DNA from: Janthinobacterium sp.
GTDB lineage: Bacteria > Pseudomonadota > Gammaproteobacteria > Burkholderiales > Burkholderiaceae_D
Direction: 5' to 3'
DNA: 21,403 bases
Assembly: GCA_003482555.1 (NCBI GenBank)
Contig: DMYQ01000104.1
Location: forward strand, 1-21,403
The translations under genes and the position numbers were made by a program. Shown piece after piece: positions 1 through 7,783 of the stretch; position 1 is the stretch's first letter; each line of letters starts with the position of its first letter. A model generated the notes under the pieces. It ran no database searches, was not told where the DNA came from, and was given only the letters and a program-made list of their open reading frames with translations.

Positions 1-1111
1 CGCCGATGATGTCGACGATCTTGATCGAAAAGGCGTTGATCGACCCCATGGTGTCGACCACGCGCGCCACCACGGCGCCGCCCTTGACGGCCACTTCCGA
101 AGCCGACTGCGCCAGCACGTTGGCCTGACGCGCGTTGTCGGCGTTCTGTTTGACGGTCGACGTCAATTCTTCCAGCGAGGAGGCGGTCTGCTGCAGGGAA
201 CTGGCCTGCTGCTCCGTGCGCGAAGACAGGTCCAGGTTGCCGCTCGCGATCTGGCTGGAGGCGGTGGCGATGGTCGCCGTGCTGGCATGCACCTGGCCGA
301 CGATGATGGCCAGGCTGTCGCGCATGCCCTGCATGGCGAACAGCAGGCTGGAATCGTCCCCGGCCCGGGTGCGGATCGGCACCGTCAAGTCGCCGGCGGC
401 GATCTGACAGGCGATCTCGGCGGCGTAAATCGGCTCGCCCCCCAGTTGCCGCACCAGGCTGCGCGTGATCAAGAGTGCGGCGCCGACGCTGATCAAAAGC
501 GCCAGCGCGCCGAAGGACAGCATCATCGCGCGCGCGCCGGCGAAGGAGGTTTCGGCGGCGGCGGCGGCACCAGCGCTCTGCTTTTCTTCCAGCGCGCTCA
601 GCTCACGCAGCAAATCCCACCATTTCTTTTGCACGGGCCGCATTTCATTGCGCAACACCTTGTAGGCTTCGTCGCCCTTCTTCGCCACGCCCAGCGCGGC
701 GGCCTTGGCGATCAGCGGCCTGGCCAGCGCATCCTGCAGCTTGATCTGTTCGAGCAGCGCGCTTTCTTCCGGCACCGTGCCGGCCAGGGTGGCGAACATC
801 CTGGCGAGGCGAGTTTGCGCTTCCGCGTATTTTTTCGCCTGCGCCTCGATGCGCGTCCTTTCAAGCTGAATTTCGGCGTCGTCCGTCAGCAGGATCAGAT
901 TGCGCATCGCCAGCGCGCGCTCCGTGATGCTCAAGTCCATGATGGCGGCCAGCCTGGTCTCGACGTTGTTGACCTTGATGATTTCATCCATCTGCTCGCG
1001 CATCACCCCCATGCGATTGAGGCCGAGGCCGGTCACCACGGCCAGCAAGGTGGCGACCAGGCCGAAACCGACGCCCAGCCGTGTCGCCACTTTCATATGT
1101 GCAAGATTCAT
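1..1111 (-). CDS. Methyl-accepting chemotaxis protein, C-terminus cut by window edge
   Basis: This is an inner-membrane chemoreceptor that would signal to CheA/CheW. The start is the ATG at 1111 because GGAGG lies six bases upstream; a second in-frame ATG five codons later has no such site. About 370 residues are visible. TM1 is at roughly 12-31, followed by a helical periplasmic domain of about 160 residues of the four-helix-bundle type. TM2 is at about 194-216. A HAMP region follows, with LGGEPIYAAEIA and then AAGDLTVPI, a pattern common in Burkholderiales receptors. The signalling coiled coil begins at about residue 290 with SSRTEQQASSLQQTASSLEE, which resembles a methylation helix. The hairpin tip that contacts CheA/CheW lies outside the window. 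It is preceded by 366 bp without a gene, so it probably has its own promoter. No ligand can be inferred. Confidence 0.95.
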   Translation of the reverse strand, partial: MNLAHMKVATRLGVGFGLVATLLAVVTGLGLNRMGVMREQMDEIIKVNNVETRLAAIMDLSITERALAMRNLILLTDDAEIQLERTRIEAQAKKYAEAQTRLARMFATLAGTVPEESALLEQIKLQDALARPLIAKAAALGVAKKGDEAYKVLRNEMRPVQKKWWDLLRELSALEEKQSAGAAAAAETSFAGARAMMLSFGALALLISVGAALLITRSLVRQLGGEPIYAAEIACQIAAGDLTVPIRTRAGDDSSLLFAMQGMRDSLAIIVGQVHASTATIATASSQIASGNLDLSSRTEQQASSLQQTASSLEELTSTVKQNADNARQANVLAQSASEVAVKGGAVVARVVDTMGSINAFSIKIVDIIG

Positions 1112-1477
1112 TACTTCCTCCGTTAACGACATTCGATCGGTGCGCGGCGCGCGCCCGACCCTCGCTCATGGTCATCCGCGCGCCAAACAATATGCGCCGG
1201 ACGGGCCTTGCGGACGTCCAGCGTGCTGTGCAACGGTCAGGGCCGCAACGACGCACCCTTGGCCGACTCGACGCCTCGCGGCGGGGAACAACTGGCGACG
1301 GCCGACGGGCGACGCCATGGATGAATTGATTTCCTACGGGAACTTATTTCAGACATTTTGCACTAAAAATTTCAGGGCAATATTCACCAATAGTCACCGC
1401 GAACGCGGTAATAGCGATTTAGGCATATGGTTATGATATTTTCGCGCTTGAAGATTGTTTTTACACAAACGGCGCGT
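1112..1477. other. Intergenic region between hybrid kinase and chemoreceptor
   Basis: No convincing gene lies in this 366-bp stretch; the open frames crossing it lack family signals. The half next to the kinase (about 1330-1477) is clearly AT-richer than the surroundings and is the likely location of the chemoreceptor promoter. I could not assign a confident sigma-70 or sigma-28 promoter. A short perfect inverted repeat, ACCGCG-AA-CGCGGT, sits at 1396-1409. It has no T-run on either side, so it looks more like a protein-binding palindrome than a terminator. Confidence 0.5.
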
Positions 1478-4018
1478 TCATACCGCCAGCGCGCCGTCCG
1501 GGAAGATCTTGGTCAGCGCGTAACGCAACTCGCGCAGCTTGGGCGGTTTGCTCAGCACGCAATCGACATGCTGCAAATTGTCGCTCTCCGGCACCAGGCG
1601 CTGGCCCCAGCCGGTCAGCATGATGAGCGGCGTCAGCGGCGCCGCCAGCTTGATGGCGGCCGCCACCTTGCGTCCGTCGACATACGGCATGCCAAGGTCG
1701 GTGATCACCAGCTGGAACGGCGCCGCCCCCTCCAGCGCCGCGCCGAACAGGTCGATGCCGGCCTGGCCGCCGTCGGCGGCGACCACCATGTGACCGTCGA
1801 TCTCGAGGATGTCGCGCAAGGCTTTCAGCACCATCGGGTCGTCGTCCACCAGCAGGATGGACAGGCGCGTGGCCAGCGCGTGGGCGCCGGCCGGCGCGGC
1901 GACCTGGACGGCCACCTCCGGCAGCGGAAAACGCAGGCTCACGGTGCTGCCCTCCTGCGGCGCCGTGCGGATGTCGATGTTGCCGGCGTGCCGCTCCATC
2001 ATGCCGTACACCATGGCCAGACCGAGCCCTGTGCCGCGCTCCCCCTTGGTGGTGAAGAAAGGCTCCAGGCAGCGCCGGCGCGTGTTTTCATCCATGCCGA
2101 CGCCGCTGTCGCTCACTTCGACCAGCACCTGGCGCGCCGTCATGGCCAGCGCCGAGGCCGGCTCGGGCGCCAGCCAGGTGCGCAGGGTCAGGATGCCGCC
2201 CTCGGGCATGGCGTCGACGGCGTTGAACACCAGGTTCGTCAGCGCCTCGCGGATCTCGCCCTCGACGCCCATGATGGCCGGCAGGTCGGCTTGCAGCTCG
2301 GTGCGCAGCTCGATGACGATGCCGCGCTTTTGCGGCATGTCGCTCCAGCGCGCCCGCGTCAAGTCGATCACGTGGCGCAGCAAGAGGTTGGCGTCGACCG
2401 GCCCCAGGCTGGCCTGCGGCTCGCGCTGACGGTAGAATTCGCGCATCCGCGCCACCGTCGCGGCGACGTCGTCGATGGCGCGCTCGATCACTTCCAGGCA
2501 ATTGCGCCCGTGCGGGCTCAGATTCGGCTCCGTCTCGAGCAGCGATTCCGTGTACAGCGCCACCGGCGAAATAGCGTTGTTGATGTCGTGCGCGATGCCG
2601 CTCGCCATCTGCCCCAGGGCGCGCAAGCGTTCTTGCTGCATCACCGACTGCTGGGTCTGTCGCAAATCGTCGTAAGCGCCCTGCAGGGCGCCGTACAATT
2701 GCGACTGGTTGGCGGCCAGCGCCACGTGTTCGCTCAACTGGCGCAAGAACTCGCATTCGCCGCTGCTGAAACCGTGGGCCCGGTGGCGCGCCACCACCAA
2801 CACGCCGAACACCGTGTTTTCGGCCAGCAGCGGCGCCATCACCAGGGAGCGCAAGTCGCCGCGCGCCAGCCGCCGCGGGAAGGGAAAGTCGACCGCGGCG
2901 ATGTCGGACTCGTACACCAGTTCGCCGCGCACGCAGCGCGACAGGCCGTTTTCATCGATCGGGATGGTGGAATGCTCGGTCATCGAAAACTCCCGCGCCA
3001 GGCTGGCGCTGAGCAAACCGACGCTGGTCACCACCAGGCTCTTGCTGAGCGGCTGATACAGGCAGATGCAGCCGAAGTCGAGCGGCAATTCCTCTTCCAG
3101 GCTGCGCACGACGACCTGGAAAATGCTGCGCAAGTCTTGCCGCTCGCCGATGGAGCGGGTGATCTGGTGCAGCAGGTTCAAGCGCCCCAGTTGCGCCCGC
3201 ACCTTGTGCTCGGCGCCCTGGCGCACCCCGATTTCATCCTGCAGGGCGGCGTTCGCGCCGGCCAGCTCGTCGCGCGAGACAGTGGTGAGCTTGAGCTTTT
3301 CCGTCATCTCGTCGAAGGCCCGCGCCAGGTCGCCGATTTCATCGCTGCTGCGCATGCCGAGCGTGAAATCGAGGTTGCCGGCGCCGACGATGCGGGTGCC
3401 CTCGCGCAGCCGGTCGAGCGGCCGGGTGACGCTACGCAGGGTGATGAAGATGATGACCGCCACCACCAGCACCACCAGGCCGCCGAAGGTGGCGACGGCG
3501 GTGTTGGCGCGCTGCTGCGCCACCAGCACCGCCGCGCGGCTGCGCTCGGAGAGCTTGAGCGCGGCCGAGATCATGGCCTGGGTCTTGTTGGTGATCTGCC
3601 CCGAGAGCCGCGTTTCCAGCTCTACCAGCACCGCGCCCCGGTGCGGGTCGAGGGCCAGGTCGCGGCGGTTTTCAACGAGCAGGGTGAACAGGCCGTCGAC
3701 GCGCCGCAGATTGTTTTTCAGCTCGCCCAGGATGGCCTTTTCCTCGGCGCCATCGAGACCGCTGTCGGCGGCCAGCAACTTGGCCAGCGACGCTTGCCGT
3801 TGCTGCCACTGGATGCGGGTGCGGCTGCCGTGCTGCAGCGCGTATTCCAGCGACAGATAGCGCAGCGCCGTGACCGCCCCCAGCACCTGGCCGGCGCTCT
3901 CGTTCTTGAGCAGCTCGCGCTTCATCTGCTGTGTGGTCTGCAGCAGTACCGCGACGATGAGTGTGACCACGCCCACGCAAAACAATTCGGTCAGCTTCAG
4001 ACGGGTCGAAATTTTCAC
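1478..4018 (-). CDS. Membrane hybrid sensor kinase (HAMP-GAF-HisKA-HATPase-REC)
   Basis: This 846-residue inner-membrane histidine kinase carries a fused receiver. The start is the GTG at 4018, with AGAAG just upstream and only 10 bp after the stop of the preceding gene. TM1 is at about 10-28, a helical periplasmic sensor region at about 29-175 and TM2 at about 177-194. HAMP covers about 195-245 (VTRPLDRLREGT, DEIGDLARAFDEM). A GAF-like domain spans about 280-435. The phospho-acceptor His477 lies in GIAHDINNAISP, an NtrB-like H-box. The ATPase N-box is around N595-N599 (LTNLVFNAVDAM), G1 is DSGVGM (637-642) and G2 is GTGLGLAMV. The C-terminal receiver has acidic residues D725-D727, phospho-acceptor D774, T802 and K824. 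There is no DNA-binding domain, so the output must pass to another protein or be used in autoregulation. It is the last gene of the coupled cassette, beside an anchored binding protein that may be its ligand-presenting partner (inference). Confidence 0.95.
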   Translation of the reverse strand: MKISTRLKLTELFCVGVVTLIVAVLLQTTQQMKRELLKNESAGQVLGAVTALRYLSLEYALQHGSRTRIQWQQRQASLAKLLAADSGLDGAEEKAILGELKNNLRRVDGLFTLLVENRRDLALDPHRGAVLVELETRLSGQITNKTQAMISAALKLSERSRAAVLVAQQRANTAVATFGGLVVLVVAVIIFITLRSVTRPLDRLREGTRIVGAGNLDFTLGMRSSDEIGDLARAFDEMTEKLKLTTVSRDELAGANAALQDEIGVRQGAEHKVRAQLGRLNLLHQITRSIGERQDLRSIFQVVVRSLEEELPLDFGCICLYQPLSKSLVVTSVGLLSASLAREFSMTEHSTIPIDENGLSRCVRGELVYESDIAAVDFPFPRRLARGDLRSLVMAPLLAENTVFGVLVVARHRAHGFSSGECEFLRQLSEHVALAANQSQLYGALQGAYDDLRQTQQSVMQQERLRALGQMASGIAHDINNAISPVALYTESLLETEPNLSPHGRNCLEVIERAIDDVAATVARMREFYRQREPQASLGPVDANLLLRHVIDLTRARWSDMPQKRGIVIELRTELQADLPAIMGVEGEIREALTNLVFNAVDAMPEGGILTLRTWLAPEPASALAMTARQVLVEVSDSGVGMDENTRRRCLEPFFTTKGERGTGLGLAMVYGMMERHAGNIDIRTAPQEGSTVSLRFPLPEVAVQVAAPAGAHALATRLSILLVDDDPMVLKALRDILEIDGHMVVAADGGQAGIDLFGAALEGAAPFQLVITDLGMPYVDGRKVAAAIKLAAPLTPLIMLTGWGQRLVPESDNLQHVDCVLSKPPKLRELRYALTKIFPDGALAV

Positions 4019-4028
4019 GATGGCTTCT

Positions 4029-5012
4029 TCAATGGATGATGGTCACGGCCGACGGTCGCACCGTCTCCAGGCCATCGAGATACATGTAATCGAGGTAGTT
4101 CGGCATGTCGGCGCGTTCGCTCATGCGGTTCTTGATGGCCCACCGGGCCTCGTCTTCCAGCGCCAGGATCAGGCCCTGGTCGAGCACGACGCGGAAGTGG
4201 TAGGTCGGCAGCGCCACCGGCGCGGCGGCGCAGTATTGGGCGCCGCGGCGCAGCGCGCGCAGGATTTTCCGGATGGTCTCGGGATGGGCCGCGATGTAGG
4301 CGCGCATGGCGGCCACGTTGTAAATGCTTTCATAGACGTCCTGGCCATAGAAGGCGACCCCGTTGCCGCCCTGCTGGCGCAGGCTGGCGGCCAGGAAGGG
4401 TTCCCAGGTGGCGATGGCGTCGACTTCGCCGCGCGCCAGCGCGTCCGGCAATTCCTCGGGCAGGTAATTGCGCATGCTGACCTCGCTGGGCGCCAGGCGC
4501 TGCCGGTTGAGGAAGGCGTCCAGCATGAAATGGCCCGACGTGTTCAGGGTGACGCCGATCCGCTTGCCCTTCAGGCTGGCCGCGCCATCGACCCCGCGAT
4601 CGCGCCGTCCGACGATGCCGTGATCCTTTTCGGTGTCGAAAATGGTGGCGATGACGGCCACCGGGTCCTTGTTCAAGCCGGCGAACATGACGGGAATGTC
4701 GGCCACCGTCCCCATGTCGGCCTTGCCCTGCAGGACGGCGTCCATGGCCGCCTTGCCGCTCGAATGCGACTGGATCTGCGCCTGGATGCCCTCGTCGCTG
4801 AAATAGCCTTGCCGGCGCGCCTCCGTGACCGGGCAACTGCCCACGTATTCCGTGTTGGTGGCGATGACGACGCGCTCGACTTGCCCGGCCCGCGCGGCTT
4901 GCGCCGCCTGGCGCCGCCAGCCGTAGACGCCCGCCAGCAGCAGCAGCAGGACCAGCACGGTCAGCGCGATGACGGTAGCCCGGGCCGTGGCGCGGCGTGG
5001 CCGGACGCTCAC
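4029..5012 (-). CDS. Membrane-anchored ABC-type solute-binding protein (NMT1/SsuA-like)
   Basis: This 327-residue protein has the fold of periplasmic binding proteins of the NMT1/THI5/SsuA/NrtA group. The chosen start is the GTG at 5012, which overlaps the previous stop as GTGA. The N-terminus is basic (SVRPRRATARAT) and followed by one leucine-rich membrane helix at about 13-31. I see neither a cleavage site nor a lipobox, so it probably stays anchored with the binding domain outside. The domain begins at about residue 47 (VERVVIATNTEYVGSCPVTE). Family features include GYFSDEGI, SGKAAMDAVLQGKADMGTVADIP, SLKGKRIGVTLNTSGHF and DAIATWEPF. The ligand cannot be read from sequence; relatives bind sulfonates, nitrate, pyrimidines or other small organics. 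No ABC permease or ATPase lies nearby, and the next gene is a membrane sensor kinase. A sensory rather than transport role is therefore my inference. Confidence 0.9.
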   Translation of the reverse strand: MSVRPRRATARATVIALTVLVLLLLLAGVYGWRRQAAQAARAGQVERVVIATNTEYVGSCPVTEARRQGYFSDEGIQAQIQSHSSGKAAMDAVLQGKADMGTVADIPVMFAGLNKDPVAVIATIFDTEKDHGIVGRRDRGVDGAASLKGKRIGVTLNTSGHFMLDAFLNRQRLAPSEVSMRNYLPEELPDALARGEVDAIATWEPFLAASLRQQGGNGVAFYGQDVYESIYNVAAMRAYIAAHPETIRKILRALRRGAQYCAAAPVALPTYHFRVVLDQGLILALEDEARWAIKNRMSERADMPNYLDYMYLDGLETVRPSAVTIIH

Positions 5013-5845
5013 GGCGCGCCCCCGGCCGCCCAGTCCAGCTCGTCGAGCAGGGACAGGCAGGCCAGCGCCGTGCGGTTGTCGGCGTCGGCTTCCTCGTGCC
5101 AGGCCGAGACCGAGACGGCGACGATATTCATGCCGCCCAGGGCGCGGAACAGGGAGCGCATGTCGGACCAGTCCGGGCCCTTTTGCACATGGTATTTCAG
5201 GGCCGGCATTTCCATCCTGGCGCTGACGACGTCGGTGTCCCAGTGCAGGTACAGGCGCTCGCGCGGCGCCAGGCGCGCCAGGATATCGTCGATCGGACAG
5301 ATGACGATGCCGGAGGCGCGGATCGCCTCCGCCTCGCCCGGGTCGAGGTCGCGCGCGTCCGACAGCAGCACCTGGCGCTCCGGGTAGGCGCGCACGCCCA
5401 CCTCGGCGCAAAAGGCGCCGATGGCGTCGCGCTCGCGCGTGCGGCGGTCGCGCCGCCCCACCAGCACGGCCAGCGGCATGCCGCCCAGGTATTGGGTCTG
5501 GGTCGTGCCCCAGGTGTGGAAGTCGCCGTGCGCGTCCAGCCACAGGATGCGCTCCGGTTCGCGGCCGGCCTTTTGCAGCCCGGCCAGCATGCCGACGGTC
5601 GACATGCAGTCGCCGGCAATGCTCATCGGCACCCGGCCGGCGCCCGCCACTTCCCTCACCTTGTCCGACAGGCGGGCGTAGATCTTTCCCATTCTGCGCA
5701 TTTTTTCGTTCGCATCCGTTAAGCAAGTGTCGCTGAATTCGACCCGTTCGACCACTTCCCAGTCGCGCCCGTCGAGCTCGGCGACGCGGCGCAAGCCATC
5801 GCGCCTTTGTCCCATCAGATAGGGCACCAGCAGGCGCTGTTTCAT
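5009..5845 (-). CDS. Arginase/ureohydrolase-fold protein
   Basis: This 278-residue protein has the arginase-agmatinase fold. The start is the ATG at 5845, sharing ATGA with the stop of the preceding gene; an open frame extends upstream but only inside that gene. Metal-site motifs are visible in order: SIAGDCMS (75-82, where classical enzymes have GGDHS), LDAHGDFHTW (103-112, the DAHxDxH metal signature) and LHWDTDVVSARMEMP (200-214, the DxD signature with D203 and D205). The first metal-ligand histidine is replaced by Cys80. Arginase, agmatinase, formiminoglutamase or a peptidyl-arginine ureohydrolase are all possible; the substrate loop does not match arginase closely enough to choose. The stop overlaps the next start as GTGA. 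With a methyltransferase and a sulfotransferase upstream, a role in modifying a small molecule or peptide is plausible but unproven. Confidence 0.85.
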   Translation of the reverse strand: MKQRLLVPYLMGQRRDGLRRVAELDGRDWEVVERVEFSDTCLTDANEKMRRMGKIYARLSDKVREVAGAGRVPMSIAGDCMSTVGMLAGLQKAGREPERILWLDAHGDFHTWGTTQTQYLGGMPLAVLVGRRDRRTRERDAIGAFCAEVGVRAYPERQVLLSDARDLDPGEAEAIRASGIVICPIDDILARLAPRERLYLHWDTDVVSARMEMPALKYHVQKGPDWSDMRSLFRALGGMNIVAVSVSAWHEEADADNRTALACLSLLDELDWAAGGAP

Positions 5846-7080
5846 TGCCAGCCCGCGGGATTCATCGCATACCCCAGCGTTTCCATCATGGCGCGCACCT
5901 CGCGCCGCTCGCCCAGCGCCAGCAATTGCGCCTCGCGCTTTTTCCAGCGCATCGGCCGCGGCGCCTCGGTCGCCATCGTCACGGGCAGCGCCGCCGGCAC
6001 GGCAAAGGGGGACAGGCCCAGGTGCAGGCCGAGGGCGCGCATGAAGGCCGGCGGCGCCGCCAGAAAATCCTCGAAGCGCAGGCGCAGCGCCGCCACGCTG
6101 GCGCCGAGTATGGCTTGATGGCTGGCCAGCCACTGGTTCAGGCACACTTCATCGAGGCCGCTGGCGGTGAATTGGCGCCAGTTCGGCGGCAAGTCGAATT
6201 TCCACCAGTGGCGGCCGAAAGGCAGCAGTTCGGAATAGCCCTTGATGTCGAGCCGCACGCCGACGCGGCGCAAGTCGTGTGAAAAAAATCCCACCGGCGA
6301 GAGCCAGCCATCCATCAAACCATTCACCGATTGGGCGTAGCCGCGGCTCAGGTGCAGATAGTCGACGCGGGCTTGCGGAAACAGTTGCTCGTACATGCCG
6401 ATCCGGTACACATCGGCCGGCGCCTTGAACAGCAGGATCTTGCATTCCAGGTCGGCCGCCGTGCATGCCCGCCCGTATTGGCGCGGCACCACGAAGGGCG
6501 GTTCTTCGATCTTCAAGGCTTCGTCGAAACAGCGCCCGCTGTCGCGCGCCGCCTTGCCGTCGTAATATTGCAGGCGCCAGGGCTGCTCGCGGAACACCGT
6601 GGCCAGTATCAGACCCTGCCACTGCTCTTCGCCGGCGATGCCGCGCGCCGCCCCCTCCAGCAGCGCCTCGTCGAGCGCGCGCAGCAGAGCCGCGTGCGCG
6701 CCCGGTTGCGTAAACAGGACGGGAAATTGCAGCAGCAAGCGATTTTCCCACTGCTTTTTCAAAAGCGGCGAGGCGGCCCGGGTGGCGACCGGCACACTCA
6801 GCTCGGCGAAGATATTGTCGGCCAGTTCCAGGCGATTGTGCAAGACCCCGATCGCGTCGCTGTCGCCGCTGTCGCCGAAACCGTTGCCCGTCAAGGCCAG
6901 CAGCGCTTCCATTTCACCGTCCAGGGTGGCGATGTCCGGGTGCCCGGCCAGCATGCGCTTGACCAGGCTGGAACCGGAGCGGGAATTGCCCAGGATGACG
7001 AGCACGTTCCTGACCCGCCCGGACAGCTCGCTACGGCCGACGTTGCGGATCCGCTTGACGTCTTCGATCAGCGCCCTCAT
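5842..7080 (-). CDS. Sulfotransferase-family P-loop protein
   Basis: This is a 412-residue cytosolic protein. The start is the ATG at 7080, overlapping the methyltransferase stop as ATGA. A 5'-phosphosulfate-binding-like loop is at residues 26-44 (VLVILGNSRSGSSLVKRML), followed by HPDIATLDGEME, as is usual for sulfotransferases. The 3'-phosphate element is around 241-254 (YLHLSRGYAQSVNG, with R246 and S251), preceded by LLFKAPADVYRIG and FPQARVDYLH. Near the C-terminus, LRLRFEDFLAAP and the WKKRE to LGYAM tail also match the family. Members transfer sulfate from PAPS to hydroxyl or amine groups, but the insertions between residues 60 and 210 make the acceptor unpredictable. Its stop overlaps the next start as ATGA. 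I am confident of the superfamily and unsure of the substrate. Confidence 0.85.
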   Translation of the reverse strand: MRALIEDVKRIRNVGRSELSGRVRNVLVILGNSRSGSSLVKRMLAGHPDIATLDGEMEALLALTGNGFGDSGDSDAIGVLHNRLELADNIFAELSVPVATRAASPLLKKQWENRLLLQFPVLFTQPGAHAALLRALDEALLEGAARGIAGEEQWQGLILATVFREQPWRLQYYDGKAARDSGRCFDEALKIEEPPFVVPRQYGRACTAADLECKILLFKAPADVYRIGMYEQLFPQARVDYLHLSRGYAQSVNGLMDGWLSPVGFFSHDLRRVGVRLDIKGYSELLPFGRHWWKFDLPPNWRQFTASGLDEVCLNQWLASHQAILGASVAALRLRFEDFLAAPPAFMRALGLHLGLSPFAVPAALPVTMATEAPRPMRWKKREAQLLALGERREVRAMMETLGYAMNPAGWQ

Positions 7081-7778
7081 GCGGCGTGCGCCCGGCCGCT
7101 GCGCTTGATCAAGAAGGCGTAAAAAGTCTTCTTCTCGCCCTCGTTGGCCGAGGCCTTGCCGAGCGCGCGCACGGAAAAGCCGGCCGCCTTGGCCAGGCGC
7201 CGGACCTCGTCGACGGCGCCGAAGTCCGCGTGCGCAAAATAGATGCGCCCGCCCGGTTTCAGGCATTCCGCCACTTCCTTGAAAAAGCGCGTGTTGGTCT
7301 TGAAATCGGTGTCCCATTGCGAGCTGGCGACAACGTCGTGGGCCGGCTTGTTGCGGAAGGGCAGATTCGCCGTGATCACGTCGAAGCGCTCCTGTCCCAG
7401 ATTGCGGAACAGATTCGAGCGCCGCACTTCCATCACTTCCTCGAAACCGTGCAGTTTGGCGTTCTGGCGCGCGCTCTTGATGGCGGCCGGGTTGATGTCG
7501 ACGGCCAGCACCCTGGCGGCGCCCTGGTAGCAGGCGAAAACGGCGATCACGCCGGAGCCGGTGCCGACATCGAGCACGCTGTCGCCGGGGCGGATGCGGA
7601 AATTCTGCACCAGCGGTTCGCTGTCCGTGAAAGGCCAGAAGGTGTTCGGATAGACGAAGAATTCCTTGCCCAGGTAGGTGATGGTCTGGCCGCCGGCGGG
7701 CACCGCCTTGAACGCCAGTTGCCGCCCTTCCTGCCAACGGTCTATCTTCGCCACTTGCGCGCCTGTCATGTTTTCCAT
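7077..7778 (-). CDS. Class I SAM-dependent methyltransferase
   Basis: This 233-residue Rossmann-fold methyltransferase starts at the ATG at 7778. AGGTG lies six bases upstream, whereas the in-frame GTG three codons earlier falls inside that ribosome site. SAM motif I is VLDVGTGSGVIAV (68-80), the acidic residue of motif II is D94 in LAVDINPAAI, and motif IV is ITANLPFRN (135-143). The NLPF form resembles the NPPY/NPPF motif of HemK/PrmC, RsmC and L11-type enzymes that methylate amide, amine or base nitrogens. An N-terminal segment of about 60 residues (GQTITYLGKEFFVYPNTFWP) may hold the substrate. The next gene overlaps by ATGA. Upstream, the stop of the 23-codon ORF lies inside this gene's ribosome-binding site, so translation is probably coupled. 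The target is unknown. Confidence 0.9.
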   Translation of the reverse strand: MENMTGAQVAKIDRWQEGRQLAFKAVPAGGQTITYLGKEFFVYPNTFWPFTDSEPLVQNFRIRPGDSVLDVGTGSGVIAVFACYQGAARVLAVDINPAAIKSARQNAKLHGFEEVMEVRRSNLFRNLGQERFDVITANLPFRNKPAHDVVASSQWDTDFKTNTRFFKEVAECLKPGGRIYFAHADFGAVDEVRRLAKAAGFSVRALGKASANEGEKKTFYAFLIKRSGRAHAA

Positions 7779-7783
7779 ATTCC

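Noticed and set aside
1427..4039. Very long open frame on the plus strand opposite the membrane hybrid kinase
   Set aside because: It is an antisense shadow: rich in Arg, His, Gln and Ala, without domains, while the minus frame shows complete kinase and receiver motifs.
4029..5012. Nitrate-binding NrtA as the identity of the solute-binding protein
   Set aside because: The fold group is shared, but there is no NrtBCD partner, the nitrate operon has its own MFS porter, and the gene is coupled to unrelated enzymes and a kinase.
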